Assembly (NCBI GenBank): GCA_905331475.1 | Contig: CAJNYU010002723.1 | Span: 1 to 64,000 of the forward strand | Source: Rotaria socialis | Lineage: Eukaryota; Rotifera; Eurotatoria; Philodinida; Philodinidae | Reading direction: 5' to 3' | Length of the DNA stretch: 64,000 bases | The notes under the pieces: generated by a model | Told to the model about the DNA's origin: nothing | Seen by the model: the letters and a program-made list of their open reading frames with translations, nothing else | Databases searched by the model: none | Program-made: the position numbers and the translations under genes | Shown here: positions 1 through 13,595 of the stretch, piece by piece | Layout of the letters: every line of letters starts with the position of its first letter | Position numbering within the stretch: position 1 is the stretch's first letter

Positions 1-508
1 GAGGTGTACCAGGCTTAATTACTGCTATTGAGGGTTGTACTACTTGTAACTAGTGCTAATGAGGAGTGAACGAGGCTTAATTAGTCCTAATGTGGGGTCT
101 ACAAGGCTTAATTAGTCCTAATGCGGGGTGTACTAGGCTTGATTAGTGCTAATTCGGGGTGTACCAGGCTTAATTAGTGCTATTGATGGTTGTACTAGGC
201 TTAGTTAGTGCTAAGGCGAGGTGTACTAGGCGTAATTGGTGCTGATGAGGAGTGTACCAGGTATAATTAGTGCTGATGAGGAGCGAACATGGCTGAATTA
301 GTGCTACTGTGGGGTGTACCAGGTAAATTAGTGTTAATGCGGGGTGTACTAAGCTTAATTAATGCGAATGAGGGGTGTACTAGGCTTACTTCGTTTTGAC
401 GATGAGTGTGCGTAGGTTAATTATTGCTAATAATGGGCTACTAGGCGTAATTTTTTCTGATGAGGAGTGAAGTTGGCTTAATTAGTACTACCGGAACCAG
501 GAGACACC
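1..508. repeat. 31-bp minisatellite, about 16 degenerate units
   Basis: Tandem units of 30-31 bp run from the window edge to about 508. The core of each unit resembles GTACTAGGCTTAATTAGTGC, followed by TAAT and a GNGGGGT spacer. Units differ from one another at several positions, so the array is old or under little homogenisation. The array is cut by the window start, so its true length is unknown. A weak relic of the unit may continue to about 635 (TTAATTAGTACTAAT). No gene is seen in it. Confidence 0.9.
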
Positions 509-2050
509 TTACTTTTGGTGACAAGAATCATCACACAACGTATTTTCAGCTACCTGTTCTCTGATATTCCTTAATTAGTACTAATAACATGAATTCTAAT
601 TAGAGCTTAGTCGATCCTGTTGAGTACTAATTTATTAAATAGGTTATTTATAGATTATAGGCTGAATGATAATTGACGAAAATTGAGTATATATTAGAAT
701 TGTAAAAGATGGACCGATTTTAGAGGTAATCCGTGGATTGGCTTGCAGTGAGCTCGAAATTTCAAACCGGGAATACTGCTTCCACAGAGTGAACGGAAGT
801 ACCCGGAACTGACCGTTTCCAGGCCGGACTGTTCGACCTTGGTTTGGCTCGAATAGAATTTCCACCTACGAACGGTTCGAGATAGCGCCACATGTTTTCC
901 TATCGGGGAAGTCGTCTGTCGAATATGTGGTTTTTTATACTGCCATCATTAATAAAACTTAAACTCGCGAGCTATGCAAGTGAGACATAATTTCGATCAA
1001 AACCTGTCAATTTTGAAACAATTCAAAAGAACCTAGCCTATTCCAATAGAGAAAAATTTCTTCTCGAGAACCGCACTTAACTATCAATTTGAGATCTGTT
1101 CGAAAGGCATGAATAAGTTATAAAGAGTTTAGTTTGTACTTTCATTTATTTGGACATGAAAATTTATGTTCAAGATACCTGAGAGTTATATTTATTCATG
1201 GATTGTTTTGGCATGTAATTAACATGGGAAAAGTTCAATGGATCAAGTTACCACTGTGAAAATCAAACAATATTCGTGTTTCTAGTCTTATCGAAATATA
1301 TAACAAGTACTTAAAGATTTTAGATAATTATGGTGCATACGTGCCATAGGGGTGTTTACAATTACAATAAAGTTAGTGAAATTATATTTTGCTGTTAAAT
1401 AAAGTCTTATAGGGAAATCAGAGATAACGAACAAGAACGGGAATATAAGAGATATTAAGAATATACCCTCAAGAAAAAGAAAACACTTCTTTTTATTAGG
1501 AACGAACACAAGAATAAGACAGGTCGCTTTATTGCTCACTGCGACCACTTATACACCGTAACCAGCTCTGAATATTTCGTAATCTCGGACACAGTAATAC
1601 GGTACTATATACAATACCGTATACGTATCGTAATTTTTCACTTGTATAATCAAAAAAACATGTAAGCAGGCTTCTTTTGACTTCTTTTATAGAGAGAAAA
1701 ATCTATCCAGATCAGTACAACTAGAATTCAATGTTCAATTTTATGGTTATGAGATATTTGTATTTGAAACTGTTATAAGTTCTATAGTATTCTATATGAA
1801 ACTTTTAACAGATATTTTGAATCGATCAATTTTTGTAAAAAAAAATCGTCATATAACAATTGAAAAACTTTAAAAGTGTCTCTTAAGGATAATTCGTGAA
1901 AGATTTTGCTAATGTGACTCAAGTTTTTAGATAGTAAAAACTGAACTATTCCAGTAATACTTCAAAAGTCCTATGAAATCTAAAATGAACAAACTACTAC
2001 ATAAGGATGAAGCTTCTTGAAAAAAAAACTAGGCGACACTATATTACGAT
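509..2050. other. Gene-free stretch
   Basis: AT-rich DNA with no exon I can support. The part from about 740 to 895 is richer in G+C than its surroundings and has short open frames on the minus strand, but they match no family I know. It could be a fragment of an old transposon. Confidence 0.5.
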
Positions 2051-2705
2051 TAGAGGTGTCACAATTAAATTTTAAAAAAATTTATTAAATAAGGAAATAA
2101 ATTTTCAAAAATTTAAATTTAAAATAAATTAAATTTTTTTTAGATGAAAATTTAAATTTAAAATAAATTTAAATTAAATTGTTTGAAATTCAAATTAGTT
2201 AAATTTTGAAAACTAGCAGATAAAAATACTTTTTGACTTGATTGCTACTATTTAAAGTCAAATTTGAGTATGTTTCCTGTTTTCTAAAGTTAAAACTAGT
2301 CACTCTTCTATGAATTCTGCTATTAAATATATTTTTATGAGTATCCCAGTATTCTGAAGAAGAAAGATGACGGATCCTGCATAATCTGTAGAGAAATTTT
2401 GACTATTATGAATAAGTATTAACCTAAAATACTAGGTCTTCCTCTCATTTAGTATTCTCTACTGTTCAACTCACGTATTTCCCTTGTAGCAATGATGAGT
2501 ATCCATCCAAACAGTTTATTAAATTTAAAATTTAAATTTAAAAAAATTTATTAAATTGAGAAATAAATTTTCAAAAATTAAATTTTAATTTTTGTATGAA
2601 AAAAATTTTAATTTATTTTAAATTTAAAATTCTGAAAATTTAAAATTAAATTAACTTTTCACGAAGTTAAATTTAAATTAAATAAACTGTAAATTGACAC
2701 CCCTA
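2051..2705. mobile_element. Non-autonomous hAT-type element, 655 bp
   Basis: The ends are inverted: left TAGAGGTGTCA, right (reverse complement) TAGGGGTGTCA, one mismatch in 11. They are flanked by a perfect 8-bp direct repeat ATTACGAT at 2043-2050 and 2706-2713, the duplication length made by hAT transposases. The GGGGTGTC end also fits the family. The subterminal 150 bp on each side is almost pure A/T with repeated AAATTTAAATTT motifs. There is no coding capacity, so it would depend on a transposase made elsewhere. The perfect target duplication argues against great age. Confidence 0.85.
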
Positions 2706-2713
2706 ATTACGAT

Positions 2714-3863
2714 CTAGCCGATAGTTTTTTCAATTTTCATTCTCTACGCTTCAATTTTTCCTGAGAAGATTTGCCATTGAATTCTCTACCGCACCTCTAT
2801 CACAAAGTTTTCTATTGAAAGTTAAACAAACATTTTTTTGGCAGAACCTTCGATACGTACAAAAACAGAAACTTTCGAATCTCAATAATCGTCTCTTCAG
2901 ATGTTTTCGTTGTTTTGTAACCCTTGAAAAGCGCTATCGATTGATCACAGTTGGAGAATTCTTACGCTCATCTTTACGATACTCTCAAAGTATTTTTCCT
3001 TTCAGATTTTCAAAAAACTTAGTTCTTTCAATCTGTAGTTGCGGTGCTCCTGCAAAAAGAGGTACAATTAAGCTTAAAGAGCACCTTATTGGTTCAAGGT
3101 TTTTTTTATTTTGATAGGAAATGAATATTTTATTAGATTCAGTAGCAAAAATTGATAATGTTTGCTTTCTTCAATTCAGCTCGCCGAAAATATAAGATTT
3201 TCGTTACTTTGCATAAATGCTCTTTAACTATTAATTTTATTCGATCTTCAAATTCACTTAAACTAATGTTGAGCTATTTGGCGAACAACAGTTCATTTCA
3301 AAGTACTCAAAAACGTTGTTACTTCCGTTTCGCTATCAGTGGGATTAGATGAAAATGGTAAATTTTGTTGTTTTTCAATTGTTGTGAAAATTGGTACTTT
3401 CGTACGGGTCAACGGTTCTGTTTAAAACATTTTTGCTTAATTTTCAATAGAAATCCTTGTGATAGAGAACTGAATGGTGGATCTTCTGCGGGAGAGCGAA
3501 CTGAAAAATATATCTTCAAAATACTAAGTGGACCATTTAATCTGGTGCATCCGTTAACTGGTAATTATTCTTCACGTTTTTCTATTATCTGTTAGATGAA
3601 TTTTCGCATAACTGGCTACGTCGCTTGAATAAAGTAAAGAATGGCACGAAGTTTACAATCTCTTTTTCTATGCATAAATCGATCAAGTTTTATATTGAGA
3701 AGCTAACTAAATGAACTTAAAAGCGATCTGATGCGTTCATCTTATTTCATATAACCATCGCATGATGCTATATAACGTATCGAAATCATAATTTCATACG
3801 TTTTATAAAATTATAAAGCAAAAAACACGACAACTTATAAGAAGGATTGTATTCATCTCTCAA
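2714..3863. other. Gene-free stretch between two hAT elements
   Basis: Short plus-strand open frames (2815-3114, 3152-3352, 3365-3595) show no recognisable domain or convincing splice sites. I see nothing else. Confidence 0.4.
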
Positions 3864-4468
3864 CAGAGATGGCGGAACGATTCCAGTCTAGGGTAGGTTC
3901 ACGTCTTTAGCAAAATAGTGTCTGTCCATGTAAAAATACAGGATTCAAATTTGATTGCTATCATAAACTTTTTATTTTTCTTCTTTATGACGAATGAAAA
4001 GTATTTCTCTCTTGAATTTTTAAAATAAAATCGGTACAAATGCTTCATCAAGTTGATAGCGAAGTTTTTAGTGGTTTTCAAGTATGTAACAATGTAGTAA
4101 AGAACACGAAAAATCAAAGATTATTTTGGAAAAAGAAATTCAACTGCCTTATACTAAGAAGAAAGAATTTGATGTCAAACTAATTGCACGCCAATAAAAT
4201 TCCAAAAAAATATGTCATTGAACAAAAGTTAGAAGTAACTGAAATATGCATTGACAATCTAAGAATACGTCATTAGTCGAAAAAATATGAAAATAAACCA
4301 TTAATAGAAAATTTTTATATTTTACCGAGTCTATCAAAGTCCTTGGTGTGCCCTATTTGAAGTTTGCCTAAACCTAATCTCCTCCAATCTATGTTAGACC
4401 TGAGCCTACCCGATGCCAATCTAGGGTAGGATTGGGCTTACACAAACTTAATGGCTCCGCCACCACTG
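3864..4468. mobile_element. Degenerate non-autonomous hAT-type element, 605 bp
   Basis: The left end CAGAGATGGCGGAACGATT pairs with the reverse complement of the right end CAGTGGTGGCGGAGCCATT, 15 of 19 identical; CAGNGG-type ends are typical of hAT elements. Flanking 8-bp sequences TCTCTCAA (3856-3863) and TCACTCAA (4469-4476) differ at one base, consistent with an aged target duplication. A second inverted motif, TCTAGGGTAGG, lies inside near both ends. The interior has no transposase. It lies just beyond the 3' end of the VWD-protein gene. Confidence 0.7.
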
Positions 4469-4719
4469 TCACTCAATCAAGACAATCATAGATCAGATTA
4501 TTTTGTTTTAGATTGAAAGATAGAAAAAAAATTCAAGTTAGCTTCTTTAACTGAGAACTGAAAGCGAGAAAAGGCCAAACCAGATTAAAAAATATTTCAA
4601 ATAAAACTACTGAAAATATTGAAGTCAGAATTCAAAAATACTCCAGTACGTATATTTCATGCTTGTGGTTCAATTTAATATTTCAAGAAATGTAGCTAAT
4701 TTAATTTACTCTTTTCAAA

Positions 4720-7700
4720 TTAGAACTCACCAGTAAAATCTGATTGCTTCTCTGTTGCTGATGGTTTTTTACTTTCACGTGATGCTTGAACTGTTGATTT
4801 CGAACCTTCTGGTGTTTTTCCTAAAATATTTCATTCAACATTTTTTTACAAAATCAATTCCATTAAATATGATTAGTGACTAACCTGAACATTCTGATGA
4901 TTGAATACAATCACCATTCTCATTAAGAACATAGCCTTCTTTACAATAGCATCCTTCATTGCATGTATCATTGTAACATTTCATTGTGGTTGTGCTAACA
5001 AGGTCTTTACAAGTTTTTTGACACAATGTTCCACATGATTGGTATTCTTCATTTTCCTCGCATGTCAAAGCTTAAATAAATAAAAAGAAAAAAGAAATTA
5101 TTTCTTTAGCAAACTATTCACATACGACAAAATTCATCGTTTCGCCAATATTCTATGGAATGATCTTCTTTACGGCAAAGTTCTGATAAAGAAGCAAACC
5201 ATGAACAAAGAGCAGGACATTCGTGGCTATCAACTGCACAACTAGAAAACAAAAGTGTAAACAAAAAATACAGATAAAATTACAAATCAATCATTTCACG
5301 AACCTGCATGTCTCTTCCATACATTGATCATATAAAGTTGTTCGACGTTCTTGACTGAATTTATCCAAACAAGGAAAAAATGGATTTTTCGTTGACGCAG
5401 TACCATTCAAAATATGAACGCATATTTCATGAGCCCATCTCGATTTTTCTTCATCATCCTTTGGTTTACGTGACTCAACTTCGCATTTACTATTGACTTT
5501 CCATACATTCGTGTATTTTTCCTTTTGTATAATGAAGGCTTTGCTAAATTATTAGTAAAAAAAAGATTTATTTTTGATATCAGTATGAAATTAGATAAAA
5601 TAAAATGTTTATTTCATTACCTAGGACGGTCATGTTTAGTGCAAAGACCCTCTAGATGGCCTTTCCATTTACCACTAATAGTTAAATATATTCTATTATC
5701 TGAAAATATTAAAATCAATATTAATATCTTTTTTGCTTCTTCTATACGTGTATTTTCCTACCATGATCCCATCTAACAATGAAATTAGTTCCATTAATAA
5801 TGACAAATAACCCAGCCTTGTATATTGTAAACGCTGGATAATGTATGGGCGATGATGTCAATGCCATAAGAGCTGTATTATTAATCTGTACCGGTTTACC
5901 TGATTCCAAGTAAATAATTGTTCCTATAGAAGAAAAATATTGCATTTTACGTTGGAAAAAAATTCAAGATAGTGTTTACCGCTGATAGTTAAATGAGTTT
6001 GTAGTGAATGATGATGTTCAGTGGATGCATGATTGTTCAATACGAGACTAAATTTTTTTGCATGATGTTTGAATCGAGCTGCAATATATTCACATGAACC
6101 ACTATTGACTTTCAAATATTGTTGACTAAATGTTGTATAATGTGTATTTCGTAAAATACTGCAGGTTCGCGAACAGTCCACTCGAGTACATGTCCATTGT
6201 CCTGATACACATGTACTAACAAATTAAATGAAACAATGAAAAAGAATAAGAATATTTTTTTTTTCGATAAAATTACAAACCATTCATTACAATCTTGTGT
6301 AATTTTCGACCCGTATGGAAATACTCCATTGTTAAAATTACATGTGCAATGTTTTGGATATACACATCTATTGGTCTATAAAGAAATTTCAAGTTCATAT
6401 TTTTATAGTTTTATAGATATGAATAAGTAAACATACATTTTCATCACGAATCATATTTTCTGGACAATCACAACCTGATCGATATTTATGACAATTTTTC
6501 CATAGTAAATGATTTGAACATGTTTGTGGACACAATGTTAAGCTTGTTTCCGTAAATATTAAATTATTTGGACATCTAATTTTCGATTCAGTACATTTGC
6601 CACTATTACAATTTAATTGACCACGTAGACACATACTAAAAGCAAAGGAAAAGAAAGCAAGAATATTATTCTAGTACAAAAAAATCAAGTCTTATTTACC
6701 AAGTTGAACATTGACCACGTTTAACAATAGAACCAGGCTGATGATATAACTTTGTTTGCTCATCATAACATGAACAATCCGATTCTTTGCTACATTTTAA
6801 TGGTTTATGTCTGCTTTGATTTGTATCATGATAATGATCTTTAATACAAACACAACCTGGGAAAAAAATGAATTGTTTTATAAATTCATACAATTTATTA
6901 TTTGAAATAAAACTTACCAGCAAGACATTGTTGTCGACAGACCGAATTATGCTCATGCTCACCATCCGGATCTGAACAAGTTTTTAAACATGTAAATGGG
7001 CATTCTTCATATGTAGTTCCAACACTACATTGACCTAAAACCGATTCACATCCACCTCGCCATTGTGTATATTTCTTGGCTATATCATAACCAATCAATG
7101 CGCATGCATGAGCAAATGCTGAATGCCAATAACAATAAGCTCGAATATCCATATTAATTCGTGTAACACGTTGATCTTTGATACAAGATAAGATAAGTCC
7201 GTGAACAGGTGCACCAAATTTACAAACATTATCTCTTATTCGATGGCAATATTTTTCCTAAACAATTTAGAGAATTAAGTTTTTCAAATTATATTCAAAA
7301 CATACATACCGATCTTTCTTGATTAAAATCTTTTGGTATATCTTCTTCAGAGCTACTACTAGGACTTGTGCCATTGATAAAATAGGCTTCACTAAAGACA
7401 TTTGTATTATGTGTTAATTTGCCATTGGGTAAACGTAAATCATTTTTTTTGTTATAATCAAATGATCCACAGAGACCACGTATACGTTCACGATAGAACG
7501 ATTCCAATGTAAGATAAACAGCATTACCATCATAGGCAATGTGCATCTCTTTCGATTCTATCAAGATGAATTGTGATGTTGCTTGACGTATAGTCATATC
7601 AGCTGTTTGAAATGGAAGTTGTTTAAGCATCTTGTCATTGAACATAATAGAATTCATATCGGATAATACTACTGTATTGATACCGTACGTAAATTTCAAT

Positions 7701-9005
7701 TCACGTTTGAAATTTCTTTTCACGGAGGCTTCAATACGCACATGCTGTGTTGTATTATCCAAGTTCTAAATATTCAATTATACAATTGATTCGAAAGTTA
7801 AAGTACAAAGTCCATTAAACAGTTATTTTTAAAAATCGATTCTAGGACTTTCAATCATTAAAGTATTATTCGCTTTGCTGCCATCTGCTCCTTTTTTGAA
7901 AAAAAAGATTTTTTTTCTAAGAAATCGAAATGAAAGGGCAGATGTGCTAATGTGCAGTTAGCATTGTGTTAAAAGAATAACGTTAGTTTTCTGTGCTTTT
8001 TTTAGCTCATCATATTTCGCAGTTTTGTCTTCGAAACAATCGAAAAATTGAAACGAAAAAAACGATTAGGCATCTCGATTTTCACAATAACAAAAAAAAG
8101 CATTCAGTCGTAAAACTATTTGAAAAATAAAGTTGACTATACAGTAACTTGAAAATTGAAAAAACTGCCACTAAAATAATGAAAAGAACATTTCTTTTGA
8201 TGATTTCGTATTTCATCGATTTAGAAACATTTTTTCATCAAAAATAATGTCCGTTTCATCAGTAGAATATTCAATTTATTCATGTTTTTCGCATAACTTA
8301 TTGGATATTCTGATTAGAAAATTATTCGAAAACAATTTCATTTTTTTACCTGAACTAATAAATAATCGCCAGGCTTAACAGTGAGTAATGCTCCATCGAA
8401 CGTTTCCACATGGCTGAGGCCAACCACTGAACATGTTCGCGATGCAGTTGGCTGCGAATTGCAGATCCATCCACCATTTTTGCACTGACTACAACAAAAA
8501 CAAAACGAAAGATTCAAGTAAATCAAAAGAAAAAGAAAAAAAGTTTTTCAGACCATTTTTTTCCAAATCCCTTGATGATTTCATTAGCGAAAAAGATCTT
8601 CCCATGATGAAAACATGTGCACTCATCTTGAGGCACACATGCACCATTTTGACCTTCATCCATCAGTGTGCCTTTGGCGCAAACACAACCAGGATCACAG
8701 AAGCGTAAACAGTCCTTATTATCGGAGTCTACGTATGGATTCTGGCATGTTCTAGGACAACGGCTAACACATTTTGAAAATTGTTTACCGGGAGGACAGT
8801 TGTGGAGTTTGCCTTTACTAGAAATGAAAAGAAATATATTTGTTATTTGATTAAAAACAAATACTGAGCAGTTTAAATTATCATACCAATCTCTGTAACC
8901 GGACAAACACCGCAATAGAGAGAACTTTCCATTTTGTTGTGAAGTACAAGCTTGTACAACCAACAAAAAAATGAATAGCTTGCTTGCAAAGCTAAACATG
9001 ATCAT
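4720..9005 (-). CDS. Secreted VWD/C8/TIL multidomain protein (zonadhesin/hemolectin/SCO-spondin-like)
   Basis: Starts at ATG 9005 with a hydrophobic signal peptide (MIMFSFASKLFIFLLVVQAC). Spliced exons then give a TIL domain (CPPGKQFSKCVSRCPRTCQ), a VWC-like linker, a first VWD (CSVVGLSHVETFDG ... GLCGSFD, exons near 8488-8352 and 7762-7310), a C8 domain (7250-6990), further TIL modules, a second VWD with a decayed entry motif (CSILRNTHYTTF) and GLCT instead of GLCG, a second C8 (5500-5125), and a last TIL at 5068-4880. The final exon runs from 4820 to TAA at 4720-4722. GGTGAG inside that exon could also be a donor, so a further exon is possible. VWD-C8-TIL modules build disulfide-linked extracellular or mucus proteins; cysteine spacing supports that here. 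The exact orthologue is undecided. A 550-bp intron at about 7770-8350 is much longer than the others. Confidence 0.8.
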
Positions 9006-10629
9006 GTTAGCTTCTTCGTCGATTTCTGTTTTTGTGTCGATTAGAAAATTGCAGGGGTTTATATCAGACCAGAGTTAATAGCCGCCCATACAATTTTTTT
9101 CCAAACAAAAGTACGGTATTTTAGCTGGTAACATTTGGTAGAAATGATATTTCTTTTTCTCCCAAAAAAAAAGAAGATATTTCTAAAGAATATCGCTTGT
9201 AATCGATCATGATATCCTGATGGTGCGTATTTTTTTCTGATCATTTCATTCTTCTAAACTGCGCACATTAATTACCAGAAAAATACTGAAACTAGAAACT
9301 AAAAAAAACAATGGAGCCTACATCGATTCTACCATTCAAAAAAGAATACTCGATACAGAGCTACTGCGAACATTAAGACAAAATGTTACTTCCTAGTTAG
9401 TTTCATTGTATTGCAGATTTTTTTTTAAAAACAGCAATTTTTTGTATTTGATACATAGAAATCTTGAATTCAAATAGTCATTGAATTCCTTGTGAACTGC
9501 TTCGTAGTAATTTTTCAATATTGTTTCTGTATAGCGATGATCCTTAGCTGTAACTAATCGTTATGCTGCAAAAGATTTTTATGGTCATATATCTAAATTC
9601 AAAAATCTTTATGGAGTGAGTGACTCTTTAGTCTCGCTGACGTTAGTGGATATTGATATTTCTACGATTCGTTCGTAAAATAATTTAAACAATTGAATAT
9701 TTCTTAGATAAACAATCAAAACGAAAGAACGATCAATATCAAATCAATTCTAATTGAATATATTGTTGATATCTATCTATATATAGTAAAAAATACAGAT
9801 TTTATTTTTTTATATTTATCATTCGAATATTATTCGATTCCATGAGCATGAATTTGCATTTTATTTATTTATTATAATAACCATATTTAGAATGTTATTC
9901 TATTAGCAATTGAAAGAGAGATTTTTCGTCATTTTTTTTAAATATTAGAAGTAAATGATTAATGCCAGTTTTATTGTTTCTTTGAAATATTTTAACACTA
10001 GAATATAATTGTATTATTGAAGTTTATTCAAGCTAGATAATAATCATTTTTTTTAATTACACTGTAATGCTTGTGCACGATAGTTATTTTAGTATCAATA
10101 TAAGGAACAAGTTCCCAGTTTTTTAAATTTAAGTTGAGACGAAAAATAGAGAGAAATTTCCCGTTAAGATTAATAAGCTAATTGAAAAATATCTATATTC
10201 CATAGAAGCAATTGAAATTTTTGTATCATTAATAATCCTGGACTTATCATGGTATACATGCAATAATTGCTTTTTGTCCATTACGACTGAAATTTATTGA
10301 ATCGTTTTTTTCCAAAATCAGTGAACAAATATTGTTCAAGTAAACACTGAATTAGTTCTTTAAGAAAAATTGCCTTAGAGAGATTTTGTTATTTTCAAAG
10401 AGAATAAATCGTTACAAGTTTGTTCGAGTCATTTATATGTATGTGTATAGAGCGAATCATTTTATCATATTTCTTATTCATAGCCATTACATAAAACTAA
10501 TTGGAAATAAAAATGCATTTCAAAAATATTGAATTGTTTTTTTTCCTTCAATCACCTATTATCAAGTTATAGATATGTATATACTTGATTCTTACAAAGT
10601 TTATTTGTTCGACAGCTGTGGTGTGATTT
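9006..10629. other. Gene-free AT-rich stretch
   Basis: Upstream of the VWD-protein start. No exon, RNA gene or repeat boundary is supported; only poly-A/T runs are seen. Confidence 0.5.
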
Positions 10630-11143
10630 GTATCTTTATATGCTTATGCCTAAAAAAATAGCGGGGAGGGGTTTGAGTGTTTGAATATTGTAAGCGAACA
10701 TGCACGATAGCCTGCATCCCTCCAGCATACAATAGTAGCTAAACTGCTGTACGACGTTGCGCTGCCGTTGACGCACAACGTCCTGGTTGGTTCGGTGTTT
10801 TTGCTTGTTCTCTTTCCTTTTACATAGCTGCTTGCTTCGTTCTCTTGTTCTCTTTTCTAACGCTGCTCTTGTCCTTGCTTTCTCGGTGCGCTCACTGCTG
10901 ATGGTAGCGTTCGAATGGCAACAACATCGACGCAGAAACAAAGAGTAGTCGTCGTCACACAAACGAGCAATGGATGAAACTTATGCCTTTATCCATCCAT
11001 CTCTATTTTGCCTAATAAATGTCGATGAAACTCTCTATAAAAACTTTCTAAAAATCTTGCATCAACATTCAATATTACATATGAGTTTTCAGTGTATATG
11101 AAAAAGAAAAGTGAAAAAGGAAAAGATAGAGAGCAAGACACAA

Positions 11144-11174
<31 letters not shown>

Positions 11175-13555
11175 TGCATTATCTAGCTTGCATAGCTTCG
11201 TTTGTTCGCCCTTCGGATTGTGTTCGTCCTTCTTCCTTCTTTGACTTGGTGGAATACAACAAGAAAGACACGTCAAGTAAGAGCAATATATATATATATA
11301 TATATGCTGATCGCAATTGACACAAGACATCTTTAGACATGTACATAGCAATTAAATTACTTTTTTATTAGTTAAATGTTTTCTATAAAACAGAGCTCAT
11401 TCATTTTTTTGAAAATATTGAAACAAATAAACAAACATCGATTTATTACTTCTTTTTTCCCTTCTTTCTCAGGTATGAACGCAATGCAGGCATCAGAGAC
11501 ATAGCTATACTGTATTGTACATTTGCATACCGAGACAAGAGAGAGAGAGAGAGAGAGAAAGCAAGAACTACTACTGTCCGTGGTGTGAAACATATAAATT
11601 GCTTTCTTATTTCTTGTTCTCTTGCTTTCCTTTCTAGTCCCTTCTTGTCTCTTTCACTTTCACCACGCCTAGTGCGCGAGAGAGCGCGTCACTATTCACA
11701 TAACTATTCTTTACTGACAATGATTTTTCTTTTTCTTTTTTGTTTAAACAAAGAGAAAGAGAGAGAGAGAGAGAGGGGACCATGGTCATGTATTTTTCTC
11801 TAATTCATATGACAATGTCATTGCCAATGTATTCTTTTCTTTTATTTAGCTTTTCGAAACAGTTGTTAAAATATAAATATTATTAAAAGCTTAAGTCTAA
11901 TACATATTGATCATTAGTAAAAAAAAGATCAATACAATCAATTGAGCTCATGAATAGAAAGTTTACAATTAAATAGATAATATTCTATTGAGCATAGTCT
12001 AGCATGAAAATTTTCAATGATCCTAAAAAATGACCTGTCGGAATCTGCTAGAATTGAAGTCTGGTAAATTTTTTCAAGTTGATTATCAAGGTTCGAGTGA
12101 TATTAGAATAACAGTCTAGTAGACATATGTAAAAGAAGTCTTCTTTGCCGTGAATTATATTCAAAAGAATGGTTTCGACACGTTCTGAAATAACTGTCAA
12201 CAACAGCAACGGCGAGAGTAGCGTCAACAAGACGCAGTCAGTCGTCGTTATCATCTTTTTTTTTTCTTACTGTTAAGATATAAAAGAGCGAATGTCTACA
12301 ATGGAAGAACGAATGCAAAGAACTTTCACCGAATGCATACAGGTGAAAATCAAGAACAAAGCATGGACCTTCTATTACAACATATTCTCTTTTTCAGTAA
12401 GGCGACCGCGCCGTTCCGTTCAATAGACGAATAGTTACAAAAAAAAGAAAGCTTTTCCTTGCTTTTGAAAATTTATGTATTGTGTATGTGTCAAGAGATA
12501 CGAGAAGACAGGATGGAGACGGACGGACGAGCGGACGAAGGAAGAGTGTACACGTGTGGTGTTTTGTTCTTTCTTATGATTCCTATTTATTAACAACCGA
12601 AAAAACCTTTTTGCTTTTTCGTCGCGTCTCTCTTGTTCTCTCCCTCTTTCTCTACTACTTGCTCGTTTGCCTCTGTATGTGTCCTCTTTTATTTTCTCGT
12701 GCAAGAGAGAAAGAAAGAGAGAGGGAGAGCAAGCATTGCTTGCTCTCTCTCGCGCGCGCGTTTGCTGCTTCTCTCTCTCTCTCTCCGTGTGTCTCTCTCC
12801 TCCACCCACTGCTAGACTACTACACATCGCGTCTTCTCACCATCATCCATGCTTTCTTTTGTTTCGATACCGAGTTTTTTGCTTACACCACTTTTACATA
12901 TAATGATGAGTATCATTGGCCATGATATACACTTTACGTAGTCTACAGTTAAAATATATTTTATACAATATAACGAATTTTTTTTTAATACAGAAAAACA
13001 ACAGATTTATCTGGACATTACGTTTATCTCTCTTTCTCTCTCTTTCTGTTTTCTATGAGCGAGTGTGCGTGTATTGTTCGTCCTTCCCTTGTGTTGTACG
13101 TACAAAGAAGAATATAGTCGAAGATTTAGTATGAATGACGCTAGTTTAGTTTTCTGTTCTTTCCATCTTTGTTTATTTTCAAAAGAGGCATCACATTTGT
13201 TGTTTTTGTTTTTTTCCTGCTCTTTATGTATGTATGTATGTGCATGCATATATATATATATATATATATTTATTTATCAGTAGTGAACAAATGAAAAAAA
13301 AACATTAGTCGACATCATTGTCACTTATTCAATATGGCGGATTTTTTTCTTCAATTCTTTTTCGCATTATGTGAATGTTTTGTTTCCATTCTTTTTCTTG
13401 CTCTTCTTCTCTTTCGTTTAAGTATAACACAAATGAGCAATATATACACATATACATATATTTACTCGAAAATTTGAGGGATAGAAAGGATGCGAGAAGA
13501 CTTTTTCTCATTTTGACCTCGATTGAACATTCGTCGTCGCATAATTATTCTCTTT

Positions 13556-13595
<40 letters not shown>

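Noticed and set aside
10636-10962. Minus-strand 108-codon frame rich in Arg and Cys
   Set aside because: It starts at GTG, not ATG, lies in a simple-repeat field and shows no domain or splice context.
12435-12827. Arg/Glu-rich and Ser/Leu-rich frames
   Set aside because: Produced by GA/CT microsatellites read in different frames.
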